Positions 8,052 through 16,046 of a stretch of DNA of 64,000 bases are shown piece after piece. Every line of letters starts with the position of its first letter. Within the stretch, counting starts at the first letter, position 1. A program made the position numbers and the translations under genes. The notes below the pieces were generated by a model. The model was not told the DNA's origin, ran no database searches, and saw only the letters and a program-made list of their open reading frames with translations. Source of the DNA: UBA987 sp002292105 (lineage in GTDB: Bacteria; Bacteroidota; Bacteroidia; NS11-12g; UBA9320); assembly GCA_943846675.1 (NCBI GenBank), contig OX044357.1, positions 2,046,001-2,110,000 of the forward strand. Reading direction: 5' to 3'.

Positions 8052-8456
8052 CTAATTAATTGTGTTAAGTAGATTATCAACTTTAGAGCTTTGACCCTTC
8101 ATGTGCTTGAGAATAGCATCTAATTTATCACTTAGGACAAATTGATTCTTTGCTAAATCCTTTTGGTTTCTTACTATGTCTTTAGGTGAATTGCCTTCAG
8201 CCAATTGAATCAAATGTTGACTCCACAATGCCAAACCACTACCCACTGAACTAGAAACTACATCAGACCTAAAGGACTTGGATCCAGATATAGGTTCAAG
8301 TTGTGGTTTCTTTGTTATTTGCTTTTTTGGCTGATTCATTGCCCAATGTCCAGATCGACATCTTGTGGAACAGAATTTCTGATTGGCTCGTCGCTTTACA
8401 TGCGGTTCACCACAATGTGCACATTGATAATACCTATTGAATTTGGTTTTGGTCAT
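8052..8456 (-). CDS. Small zinc-ribbon protein of the mobile element
   Basis: A 134-residue protein whose N-terminus has C-A-H-C-G-E-P-H followed by F-C-S-T-R-C-R-S-G-H, a typical four-Cys zinc-binding unit at about residues 12-34 as seen in small zinc-finger proteins of Bacteroidota elements. A basic linker (K-K-Q-I-T-K-K) and a long C-terminal helix with heptad-like Leu/Val spacing follow. It is the last minus-strand gene before the metal island. Its role is unknown; DNA or protein binding is plausible. Confidence 0.6.
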   Translation of the reverse strand: MTKTKFNRYYQCAHCGEPHVKRRANQKFCSTRCRSGHWAMNQPKKQITKKPQLEPISGSKSFRSDVVSSSVGSGLALWSQHLIQLAEGNSPKDIVRNQKDLAKNQFVLSDKLDAILKHMKGQSSKVDNLLNTIN

Positions 8457-8773
8457 GGTTTATTATTTGAACAAATGTAATACAATTACTTCGTTATACG
8501 TAAATATAACGTTTTATTTACGGTATCAAACTAATTAATAGGGTTAATTAGGTATAGATTCATAAAATTGACACCATTATAAATTATCGTACTTACTACT
8601 GTTAGTATTTGGCGAAGTGTAATTGGTTTTTAGTTAAATTTAAGAACTATAGCATCAAACTTTTGGTATTGTTTAGCTTGTAACCAAAGAGATCATGACC
8701 CAACCCCTGAACCTTATTAATCATTCTAATTGGATAAACGTTTCTCAAAACTGAAAATTATCTTGCGACTCCG
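8457..8773. other. Intergenic region at the left border of the metal island
   Basis: No gene is visible here. It is A+T rich and holds the divergent promoter area of the zinc-ribbon gene and the HYC_CC gene, plus a perfect dyad CGTAAATA (8499-8506) and TATTTACG (8515-8522) that could be an operator. Confidence 0.4.
8472..8479 (-). promoter_or_regulatory. Bacteroidota -7 box (TACATTTG) for the zinc-ribbon gene
   Basis: On the minus strand TACATTTG matches TAnnTTTG and lies 15 bp upstream of the ATG at 8456. It overlaps the shared AAATGTAAT core, so a repressor bound there would block it. Confidence 0.35.
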
Positions 8774-9196
8774 ATGCAATTAGTTCGTATCAAAAAGTTA
8801 TTGTCCATTTTTTTTGTTGTTCTTGTCCTTGTTTCCACAACGGGTCTTGCAGTAGACTCACATATGTGCCAAGGAGAGTTAAAAAGTATTGCCCTTTTTT
8901 GTGAAGCTACAGAATGCCCCAATTGCCCTGAAAACACGTTGAACAAAACAGATTCTGACGAATCTTTACAAATAAAAAAGAAAAGTTGCTGTGAGAACCA
9001 TCATTCGTTTTTCAAGTCCGATTTTCAATGTGACAATACATCATATTCTGTCCATTTTCGTTATTTAACCATTTCAAATCGCATTTTCCAATCTAACGCT
9101 TTATGTTTAGTATTCACTTGTATTTCACATGACCTTTATGGAAAAGACATACTTTTTAGGCCTGTCTTGGCCAAACAATGTCGCTGGTTAATCTGA
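8774..9196 (+). CDS. HYC_CC family secreted protein, C-terminus divergent
   Basis: The 140-residue product has a hydrophobic signal segment (about 8-27), then S-H-M-C-Q-G-E-L-K-S-I with the H30-x-C32 pair, a C-x4-C-x2-C cluster (C43, C48, C51) and K-S-C-C-E-N-H-H at about 70-77. These are the signature pairs of the Bacteroidota HYC_CC_PP family, small exported proteins found with heavy-metal resistance genes; a metal-sensing or metal-binding role is likely but unproven. The family's Pro-Pro near the end is absent: this copy ends A-K-Q-C-R-W-L-I. The same C-Q-G-E-L-K-S-I stretch occurs in the copy at 25049, so the two are close paralogues. Confidence 0.7.
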   Translation: MQLVRIKKLLSIFFVVLVLVSTTGLAVDSHMCQGELKSIALFCEATECPNCPENTLNKTDSDESLQIKKKSCCENHHSFFKSDFQCDNTSYSVHFRYLTISNRIFQSNALCLVFTCISHDLYGKDILFRPVLAKQCRWLI

Positions 9197-9262
9197 TCCA
9201 ACTGTGATAACTGTTGGCGCATTAACCATTTTATCTTATTAAACTTAAAACAAAAAATTAGA

Positions 9263-10387
9263 ATGAAGAAAACATTAATTTATGCATCGCTTTGTTTGCT
9301 TGCAATCACAGGATGTAAGGATGAGGACACAACCCCTGAACCAAAACTGGAAGAAATTAATACCGTACCGGGTTTCTACAAACCAAACACGAATAAAGAT
9401 TTATACGGTAAAAATGAACCAGAATTTACCGTTATAGTAAATGGTTCAGATGGAGTAAAAGAACCATGGGATTTAGACTTTCATCCTAGTCGTACAAATG
9501 AACTTTGGATTCTTAATAAAGGAACTGAAAGTACTGGAGGAACTACCCTAACTATATCGGATGCGGGAGGTGCATCTCAAAAAGTTGAGTATCGAAAGGA
9601 TGGGAACTCTTGGCATTTTATGGCATTACCGTCTGCCCTATCATTTAGTCAAGAGAACGATAATTGGGCCACATCAGCAGAAATACTTGATGCAAATCGT
9701 AGAGGTGGTAGCTTCACCGGCCCATCACTATGGAGTAGTGACATGGATGTCTATGCTCGGCCCTCAGGTGGAAATGGAAGTCACCTAGATATGCTCCATG
9801 GTAGTCCTTTCTCAATGGGAATTGAATCGGACAAAGACAATGCTTTTTGGGTATTTGACGGCTACAATAAACATCTTTGTTGGTATGATTTTAAAAGTGA
9901 CCATGGACCTGGTAACTCTGACCATGACGACGGGAAGATACACAGATATCGTGAGGTAAAACTAACTCGTGTTCCCAACGTAGCCAGTCATATGGTATTG
10001 GACAAAGAGACTGGATGGTTATATATTGTAGATTCTGGAACCAAAAGAATACTTAAAGTCGATACAAAAACTGGTACATACAAATCCAGTCTAAACTTGA
10101 CTAACGAGCAATTGGCAGAACATTGGGACATGGTAGACATGGACCTTAAAGTGTTTGCAAGTAGCAATTTAACTATGCCATCTGGTATTGAAATTAGTAA
10201 GAATGTTTTATATGTTTCTGACAATGAAACAGGAGAAATAATTGCCTATGCGTTAGATACAGGTTATGAATTAGCCCGCCTTAACACTGGTAAGAAAGGA
10301 ATTATGGGGATCAAAGCGGACAAAGACGGTAAACTCTGGTTTGTTTCAACAGAAACTGATGAAGTAATCAGAATCGATCCACGATAG
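9263..10387 (+). CDS. Propeller-like lipoprotein with H-G-P-G-N-S-D-H-D-D-G motif (copy 1)
   Basis: A 374-residue lipoprotein: signal peptide with lipobox L-A-I-T-G-C (C18) followed by K-D-E-D. The rest looks like an NHL/YncE-type beta-propeller (repeats such as W-L-Y-I-V-D-S-G, V-L-Y-V-S-D-N-E-T-G and L-W-F-V-S-T). The middle holds an unusual, highly conserved block: R-P-S-G-G-N-G-S-H-L-D-M-L-H-G-S-P, then Y-D-F-x-x-D and H-G-P-G-N-S-D-H-D-D-G. These many His and Asp residues could form a metal site; this is inference. A second copy is at 46948-48069. It is convergent with the multicopper oxidase, sharing a terminator. Confidence 0.75.
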   Translation: MKKTLIYASLCLLAITGCKDEDTTPEPKLEEINTVPGFYKPNTNKDLYGKNEPEFTVIVNGSDGVKEPWDLDFHPSRTNELWILNKGTESTGGTTLTISDAGGASQKVEYRKDGNSWHFMALPSALSFSQENDNWATSAEILDANRRGGSFTGPSLWSSDMDVYARPSGGNGSHLDMLHGSPFSMGIESDKDNAFWVFDGYNKHLCWYDFKSDHGPGNSDHDDGKIHRYREVKLTRVPNVASHMVLDKETGWLYIVDSGTKRILKVDTKTGTYKSSLNLTNEQLAEHWDMVDMDLKVFASSNLTMPSGIEISKNVLYVSDNETGEIIAYALDTGYELARLNTGKKGIMGIKADKDGKLWFVSTETDEVIRIDPR

Positions 10388-10410
10388 TTTTCATTTTCAT
10401 TTGTTTATTA

Positions 10411-10432
10411 AAAAGGGGCTTATGCCCCTTTT
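10411..10432. terminator. Bidirectional terminator between convergent genes
   Basis: AAAAGGGGC (10411-10419), loop TTAT, GCCCCTTTT (10424-10432): a perfect stem with A/T tracts on both sides, serving both the lipoprotein gene on the left and the multicopper oxidase on the right. Confidence 0.85.
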
Positions 10433-12154
10433 TTAATTTTTAATCAGTTTGAAATTGGTGATATCATTATCTGTAATTACAGTGAGCACGTAGATGCCGT
10501 AAGCCTGATACGATAAGTCAATTTCTATTTCATTCACATTTGAATGAAATGTTTTCTCAATAATTTGCTTACCATCAGCACTGGTAACAATTGTTTCATA
10601 ATTTTTATTGTTGAGGTCTGAAACGAGTCTAAAAATCCCGTTTGATGGGTTCGGAAAAACGTTTAGACTTCCAGTATTAATACCTTTTATTGCATTTGTT
10701 GAGTTACCTACCACAACAAATTGCCCCATCATTCCACCATCTTCGTGCGTAAGCATATGGCAGTGGAACATATATGGTACAGTGCTGTCGGCAAAATCTT
10801 CAAATTTTGTTACAAAACGCACAGTTTCCATTGGATTAATTAAAACTACATCCTTCCTGCCTTTTTCAGCTCCAGTTACGGCTGTACCATTTCTATCAAT
10901 CAAAAAGAATTGAACATCATGAATGTGAAATGGGTGGGCAATTCCGGAGTTGTTACGAATTGACCATATCTCGACATTATTGAGTGGGATGGTGTAGTCG
11001 ATATGATTTAAATCGAATGACCGATTATTAATTAAAAAATCACCATTGAGTTGATTCATACCCATTGTTGCGGGTGACAATGTAAGGTTTCGAGTGATAT
11101 TAACATTTGATGTTGAAATTGGATCTAGGCTAACTAAAGCCTTCGGGATTGTGAGAACCGGATTTGCACCAGTTGCTCCAACCTTGAATTCTATTATGTT
11201 AAAATCCGCTCCGTTTAGGACATTGGGCGAGTAACCAGTTAACGACATACCAGGGCCCATTCCAGGACTTGATGCACCATAAATTCCACTTGGTATACCA
11301 CTTGCGTAACTCTTTAAATAAACACTTTGACCTTTATATTCTGAAAAATCAATTAGGATTTCCGTCCTTTCTCCCGGTCCCAATAACAAACGAGTTATTT
11401 CAACAGGCTTGTCTAACAGTCCTCCATCAGTGGCGATTTGATACATTTTTTGCCCACTGCTCAAACCTAAGTTGAACACCCTTTGAGAAGAACCATTTAA
11501 TAACCGATATCTCACCACTTGACTCGGCACATCCAGAAAGGGGTCAATTGTAGCGTTTACCATGACTACATCATCAGTGTTGGAATGATGAACGATTTGT
11601 TTGTTGGTATCAAAATCTTTAGTCTGAATTACCATTGGAAAATCGTCAACACCGTATGTTCTAGGAAGTGTTAGTTTTTGTTCATCTTGGTCTCGAACAA
11701 TGATAAAACCAGAGATCCCTTTAGATGTATGCAAATCTGTTTTGTGGTGAAGATGCGGGTGATACCAATACGTAGCTGCGTGGTCCAACACCTTAAAAGA
11801 TGGTTGCCAGGTTGAGTTTGGGAGAATAAATGTATGAGGTCCCCCGTCATTTTCGGAAGAAACATGAAGTCCATGCCAATGAATCGTTGTGGTATCTTTC
11901 AACCTATTTACAACAACCATGTTTACACTATCTCCTTTCTCAAGAAATAATGTTGGACCAAGTACATTCCCGTTCGCGCCCATAGTTTTGGTGTTTACGC
12001 CGGGATAAAATTCATGCGTACTTTCTTTCAGTTCTAAATTGAAATTCTTCCCTGAAAGGGTGTCAGGTATCAATAGTTGAGTTTGACTCAAAGAGTCATA
12101 GTGAATTCCAATAAGAAACATGAACAGCCAGACATTTAGATATGTATTTTTCAT
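10433..12154 (-). CDS. Multicopper oxidase with T9SS sorting tail
   Basis: The 573-residue protein has a signal peptide (about 1-23), three cupredoxin domains and a T9SS type A tail (about 495-573, N-V-F-P-N-P-S-N-G-I-F). All four copper motifs are present: H-W-H-G-L-H, Y-W-Y-H-P-H-L-H, H-P-F-H-I-H-D-V-Q and H-C-H-M-L-T-H-E-D-G-G-M-M. A Met/Gly-rich stretch (P-G-M-G-P-G-M-S) resembles the methionine-rich segments of CueO/CopA-type cuprous oxidases. It probably oxidises Cu(I) to Cu(II) outside the outer membrane or on the cell surface, an unusual place compared with periplasmic CueO. It is the last gene of a minus-strand block of metal genes and lies 65 bp downstream of the Cu ATPase. Confidence 0.9.
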   Translation of the reverse strand: MKNTYLNVWLFMFLIGIHYDSLSQTQLLIPDTLSGKNFNLELKESTHEFYPGVNTKTMGANGNVLGPTLFLEKGDSVNMVVVNRLKDTTTIHWHGLHVSSENDGGPHTFILPNSTWQPSFKVLDHAATYWYHPHLHHKTDLHTSKGISGFIIVRDQDEQKLTLPRTYGVDDFPMVIQTKDFDTNKQIVHHSNTDDVVMVNATIDPFLDVPSQVVRYRLLNGSSQRVFNLGLSSGQKMYQIATDGGLLDKPVEITRLLLGPGERTEILIDFSEYKGQSVYLKSYASGIPSGIYGASSPGMGPGMSLTGYSPNVLNGADFNIIEFKVGATGANPVLTIPKALVSLDPISTSNVNITRNLTLSPATMGMNQLNGDFLINNRSFDLNHIDYTIPLNNVEIWSIRNNSGIAHPFHIHDVQFFLIDRNGTAVTGAEKGRKDVVLINPMETVRFVTKFEDFADSTVPYMFHCHMLTHEDGGMMGQFVVVGNSTNAIKGINTGSLNVFPNPSNGIFRLVSDLNNKNYETIVTSADGKQIIEKTFHSNVNEIEIDLSYQAYGIYVLTVITDNDITNFKLIKN

Positions 12155-12166
12155 ATTGTGATTTTT

Positions 12167-12186
12167 ACTTATAGTTCAATTTATAG
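12167..12186. promoter_or_regulatory. Direct repeat TTATAG upstream of the multicopper oxidase
   Basis: TTATAG occurs at 12169-12174 and 12181-12186, exactly 12 bp apart, in the 65-bp gap between the ATPase and oxidase genes. The sequence resembles the 12-bp tandem repeat upstream of the HYC_CC_PP gene (23424-23447) read on the opposite strand, so both could be operators of an HMA-AraC regulator. Confidence 0.3.
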
Positions 12187-12219
12187 ATTCTTATTGGGCT
12201 GACAAGTGGTATTCATCAC

Positions 12220-14205
12220 TTAGGGTGTTATAAATTCTCTTTTTAACAATTGTGCATTGGCCGCACAAATTATGGTACTTATCGCCATCAATGCTGCTCC
12301 AAAGGCAGGACTAATGACTAAACCGGGTATAAAACCAGTTGCAAGGGGCAGTGCCACTACGTTGTAACAGGTTGCCCAAATTATATTCTGCACCATTTTT
12401 CTGTACGTTGACTTCCCGAATAGTATTAAATTACTTATGTCACTTGGATTACTATCGACAAGGACAATATCAGCAGTTTCTGCGGCTATATCAGTACCAG
12501 ATCCGATGGCGATTCCAACATCTGCTTGAGCCAGAGCTGGGGCATCATTGACTCCATCGCCAGTCATAGCCACAAAATTTCCTTTGGATTGTAGCTGTTT
12601 GATATAATCTTGTTTCTCATCAGGTAGGACTCCAAACTTGTACTCGTCCATGTGCAATTTATCCGCGACTACTTTTGCAACGTTTTCATTATCCCCTGTA
12701 AGCAGAACGCAAGCAATATTGGTTTCCTGTAAAGCCTTTATAGCGGCAAATGACGTTTCTCTAATTTGATCAGCAAATGTAATATACCCGGCTAATTCGC
12801 CGTCTATAATAACAAATACCTCCGTGCCAGGCATCTCGTCTTCGAATGAGGGCCGACTAATCGAAAGCTTATTTAATAATAGGGCTCCACCTACTTTTAC
12901 AAGTTTATTTGAAACACGACCACTTACCCCTATTCCTGCCTCATATTCAAATTCCGTAGCGATTGGAACTACTAAGTTATTCTGATCTGTATACCGCAGT
13001 AGACCTTTAGAAATATGATGTTCTGAATTAATTTCAACTGAAGTAGCAAGCATGACAATCTCTTCTTGAGAATAATTTTGATCAAAAGACTTAACTGATT
13101 GTAAAACGTGATTACCCTTTGTTAACGTTCCTGTTTTATCAAATACCACTGTTGATATTTTACGTGAATTTTCAAATGCAGTTCTATTTCGAATGAGAAT
13201 GCCTTGTTTTGCAGAAATACTTGTTGAAATAGCTGCAACCAAAGGTACAGCCAACCCTAATGCATGCGGACAACATATTACCATCACCGTAACCATTCTT
13301 TCAATTGCAAATGACAATTCTGCTCCCTTCAAAATCCAAACAATACAAGTCGTGATTCCCATAGTTAGTGCTATTACAGTTAACCACTTTGCTGCTACAT
13401 CTGCAAGTCGTTGTGTTTTGGATTTCTGTTTCTGTGCAGACTCCACCAATCCAATTACTTTGGACAGATAAGTATCCACTCCAATCTTGTCTACGCGCAC
13501 ATGTAAGGCCCCATTTCCATTTAACGCCCCTCCAATGACCTTATCGTTTTCCGCTTTGCGTATGGGTTGGCTCTCTCCTGTCAAAAAACTTTCGTCTAGT
13601 TCACTGGTGCCAGTAAGAACTAAACCGTCTACTGGGACCTTTTCACCAGGCTTAACCGCTATGACATCATCTTTTTTTAAGTACGAAACAGACACAGACC
13701 TTTCTTTCCCATCAACTACAAGGTGTGCTTGTTTAGGCATTAATTCTGCCAATGACTTTAACGCTTGACTTGCACCCAACACAGACTTCATTTCAAGTAG
13801 GTGACCAACTAACATGACATCAATAAGAGTAGCTAACTCCCAAAAAAAGGTCTTTCCTTCAAAACCAAAAACAACTGCTATACTGTAAAAATATGCCGCT
13901 GAAATGGCAATTGAAATCAACGTCATCATGCCGATATTCATCCGCTTCACCTCAGCATAAAACCCTTTGAAAAATGGCCACCCACCAAATAAAAATATAC
14001 CGGATGACAGCACTCCTAACAGATAGTAGTTGTACGAGACACTAACACCAAATCCAAACCATTTCTGAATCATTGGTGATAAAATCAGAACTGGTAAGGT
14101 AAGCAACACTGATATAACAAACCTTCGTTTATAATCTTTGATCATAGACGTATGGTCGGAATGCTTATGCCGCATGTGATTCGAATGGTTGTGATGCGTC
14201 TTCAT
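12220..14205 (-). CDS. copB: Copper-translocating P1B-type ATPase, CPH (CopB-like)
   Basis: A 661-residue P-type ATPase. It lacks an N-terminal HMA domain and instead begins with a His-rich tail (H4, H5, H7, H10, H13, H15, H18). About eight membrane helices, the T-G-E-S actuator motif, the ion-site motif C-C-P-H-A-L-G, phosphorylation site D-K-T-G-T-L-T and hinge G-D-G-V-N-D-A-P are all present. CPH marks the P1B-3 (CopB-like) group that exports copper from the cytoplasm. The nucleotide-binding H-P pair reads E-H-H-I-S-K-G, so Pro is replaced by His; this is atypical. It starts 20 bp after the universal stress protein gene. Confidence 0.9.
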   Translation of the reverse strand: MKTHHNHSNHMRHKHSDHTSMIKDYKRRFVISVLLTLPVLILSPMIQKWFGFGVSVSYNYYLLGVLSSGIFLFGGWPFFKGFYAEVKRMNIGMMTLISIAISAAYFYSIAVVFGFEGKTFFWELATLIDVMLVGHLLEMKSVLGASQALKSLAELMPKQAHLVVDGKERSVSVSYLKKDDVIAVKPGEKVPVDGLVLTGTSELDESFLTGESQPIRKAENDKVIGGALNGNGALHVRVDKIGVDTYLSKVIGLVESAQKQKSKTQRLADVAAKWLTVIALTMGITTCIVWILKGAELSFAIERMVTVMVICCPHALGLAVPLVAAISTSISAKQGILIRNRTAFENSRKISTVVFDKTGTLTKGNHVLQSVKSFDQNYSQEEIVMLATSVEINSEHHISKGLLRYTDQNNLVVPIATEFEYEAGIGVSGRVSNKLVKVGGALLLNKLSISRPSFEDEMPGTEVFVIIDGELAGYITFADQIRETSFAAIKALQETNIACVLLTGDNENVAKVVADKLHMDEYKFGVLPDEKQDYIKQLQSKGNFVAMTGDGVNDAPALAQADVGIAIGSGTDIAAETADIVLVDSNPSDISNLILFGKSTYRKMVQNIIWATCYNVVALPLATGFIPGLVISPAFGAALMAISTIICAANAQLLKREFITP

Positions 14206-14225
14206 AGTTTATACAATTTCTTGAC

Positions 14226-15029
14226 TTATATTTTGACATTTAGGACAGACAAATCTGGGAGGTTGTGTAATGTCATTCCAAAATTTTCAGAAAATATATT
14301 TATGGGAAAGTTACTTGAGCCAACGTGGTTGTTGACTACAACTGGGTTTTTTAGTCGCGCTGCCAAATGTTGGATATAGGTAATAATATTCCCTTCATCT
14401 ACTGAGACTAAATTTGTTTTTTGTGATGATAATTCTACATCAATCAAGTCCTTTATTTGACTTGACAGATCATTGGGAGTGAGAAAATATATCTGGCAAT
14501 TCTCAAAAAACGTTAAGTCCTTTACAACCCTTATTAGTTTAATAATTTCATCTTTAGAATCAGATCCAATAATTAGTTCTTTGAATTGACTTTTCTTAGA
14601 ACCGTGCTTAATAATTAGAACAGGCCTTTGTGTATGGCTAATAACATGTTCGGTATTTGACCCCATTAGTTTTTTAATTCCATTTTGGCCATGCGAACCA
14701 ATTATGACTAAATCACAATTATTTTTAATAACGAACTGGGGCAAGTTTTCGCCGCCCCTATCAAAAGATAAATGAGTTTTATAATTTAGTTTCAAACCAG
14801 TGCATTGTACTTTTAAAAAGGAGAATTCGCTCTTTGCTTTAGCTATTCGTTCATTTATTTCTGGATATAGACGCTCCTTATCTAGACTTAATTTCACCCA
14901 GTCGATTGGAGTCACAATGGTGTGATAAATATGCAGCTCACAATTTGCTTTTTTAGCAAGTCTCATTCCAACTTGCTGGGCATTTTTTGCAGTATCTGAA
15001 AAGTCTGTTAACACTAATATTCGTTTCAT
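14226..15029 (-). CDS. Universal stress protein, tandem UspA domains
   Basis: The start is placed at the ATG at 15027-15029 (M-K-R-I-L-V-L-T-D-F-S), three codons inside the longest frame, giving 267 residues. The first Usp domain is complete: L-T-D-F-S-D at the N-terminus and the ATP-binding loop G-S-H-G-Q-N-G-I-K-K-L-M-G-S-N-T-E with V-L-I-I. The second domain (about 145-267) is degenerate and lacks that glycine loop. It is a cytoplasmic stress protein; in Bacteroidota such genes often accompany copper ATPases. Confidence 0.8.
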   Translation of the reverse strand: MKRILVLTDFSDTAKNAQQVGMRLAKKANCELHIYHTIVTPIDWVKLSLDKERLYPEINERIAKAKSEFSFLKVQCTGLKLNYKTHLSFDRGGENLPQFVIKNNCDLVIIGSHGQNGIKKLMGSNTEHVISHTQRPVLIIKHGSKKSQFKELIIGSDSKDEIIKLIRVVKDLTFFENCQIYFLTPNDLSSQIKDLIDVELSSQKTNLVSVDEGNIITYIQHLAARLKNPVVVNNHVGSSNFPINIFSENFGMTLHNLPDLSVLNVKI

Positions 15030-15042
15030 TGTTATCAAATTA

Positions 15043-15107
15043 AAAACCCGCTAATGACACCTTTACAGAATGAAAAAACGATAATAATAGATGCCATTGC
15101 GGGTTTT
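15043..15107. repeat. Long-looped inverted repeat between the Usp and DUF5676 genes
   Basis: AAAACCCGCTAATGACA at 15043-15058 and TGCCATTGCGGGTTTT at 15092-15107 form an imperfect stem with a loop of about 33 bases. On the minus strand it ends in a T-rich tract and could act as a weak terminator or processing site inside the gene block. Confidence 0.4.
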
Positions 15108-15127
15108 GTGCCATTGGTCTAGCAATC

Positions 15128-15394
15128 TCACTTTGATGCGTTGTAGAACAACGCGATCAACGCACCAGTGCACCAACTGATCGTGAACGTGCACAATAGA
15201 CCAATAAATGCAGCGCCAAAATTCATGTCCATTTTGATAATTGCCTCAACATCCAAACCATGTAAAATACTATTAAATAATAGTACCGTACCTGATTTAC
15301 CGAGGGCAATCATGACTACCATACACCCTAGATAAAGCAGAGCACTTGTTAGTCCGAACGCAAACCCAAGTCTTTTAGATTTTATTTTCATCAT
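15128..15394 (-). CDS. DUF5676 family membrane protein
   Basis: An 88-residue protein with two membrane segments (about 10-32 and 60-84) joined by a loop with L-H-G-L-D and G-A-A-F-I-G. The pattern, ending W-C-T-G-A-L-I-A-L-F-Y-N, matches the small DUF5676 proteins that are regularly encoded beside copper and silver efflux genes. The function is unknown; an accessory role in metal export at the inner membrane is plausible. It lies between the HMA-AraC regulator and the universal stress protein. Confidence 0.75.
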   Translation of the reverse strand: MMKIKSKRLGFAFGLTSALLYLGCMVVMIALGKSGTVLLFNSILHGLDVEAIIKMDMNFGAAFIGLLCTFTISWCTGALIALFYNASK

Positions 15395-15465
15395 TACTCT
15401 TTATTTCTATAGTAAAGTTGGTATTATTTGACCATTATTACTTATCCAATTTTTATGAATGCTTA

Positions 15466-16044
15466 TCACAATTTGTCTATTGGAATCCTGTTTCTAGTTT
15501 TCTTATTTTTGTACTCCAATAAGGACATACCTGTATGATTTTTAAACAATCTTGAAAGTGCGGAAAGATGATAATAGCCCAAATCATATGCTATTTCACT
15601 AAAACTCAAATCTTCAAATTCGATTTTTTCTTTTGCGCGCTCAACCTTTAATTTTTGCTCATATTGTTTGATAGAATAGCCAAGATTTCTTGAAAAATGC
15701 CTACTAAGTATATAATAAGGTCGATTCAGTTTCTGAACCAAAAATGACGTTAATTTCCCATCTTTATCATCATCCCAAACAAAATTAATAATCCATCTTT
15801 TTGTACGTTCTACCAGAATCTTTTTTGGATCTGAAATTATCTCAAATTCATTGTTCACAACGATTTCATTGATTAAATCAAGATTCACCTTCCTACTGTC
15901 AAATCGTACAATAATTTTCCCTAATTGAATATCAAGAACCTCAGCACCTTTTGCGCTTAATTCTCTATTGAGCAGTTTTAAACAACTACTACATATCATG
16001 CCCTTTACATGAATTTCCGCTTTAGCGATGTGTTGATTGTCCAT
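15466..16044 (-). CDS. HMA-AraC fusion regulator (copy 1)
   Basis: A 192-residue protein with two parts. Residues about 7-75 resemble a heavy-metal-associated (HMA) domain: I-H-V-K-G-M-I-C-S-S-C-L-K, the C-x-x-C metal site. Residues about 85-185 form an AraC-type double helix-turn-helix, with S-F-S-E-I-A-Y-D-L-G-Y-Y-H-L-S-A-L-S-R-L-F-K followed by G-M-S-L-L-E-Y (read as separate blocks). The inference is a copper-type metal sensor acting as transcriptional regulator of this block. It starts 2 bp after the CusB-like gene, so it is in the efflux operon. A paralogue is at 24302. Confidence 0.85.
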   Translation of the reverse strand: MDNQHIAKAEIHVKGMICSSCLKLLNRELSAKGAEVLDIQLGKIIVRFDSRKVNLDLINEIVVNNEFEIISDPKKILVERTKRWIINFVWDDDKDGKLTSFLVQKLNRPYYILSRHFSRNLGYSIKQYEQKLKVERAKEKIEFEDLSFSEIAYDLGYYHLSALSRLFKNHTGMSLLEYKNKKTRNRIPIDKL

Positions 16045-16046
16045 AT

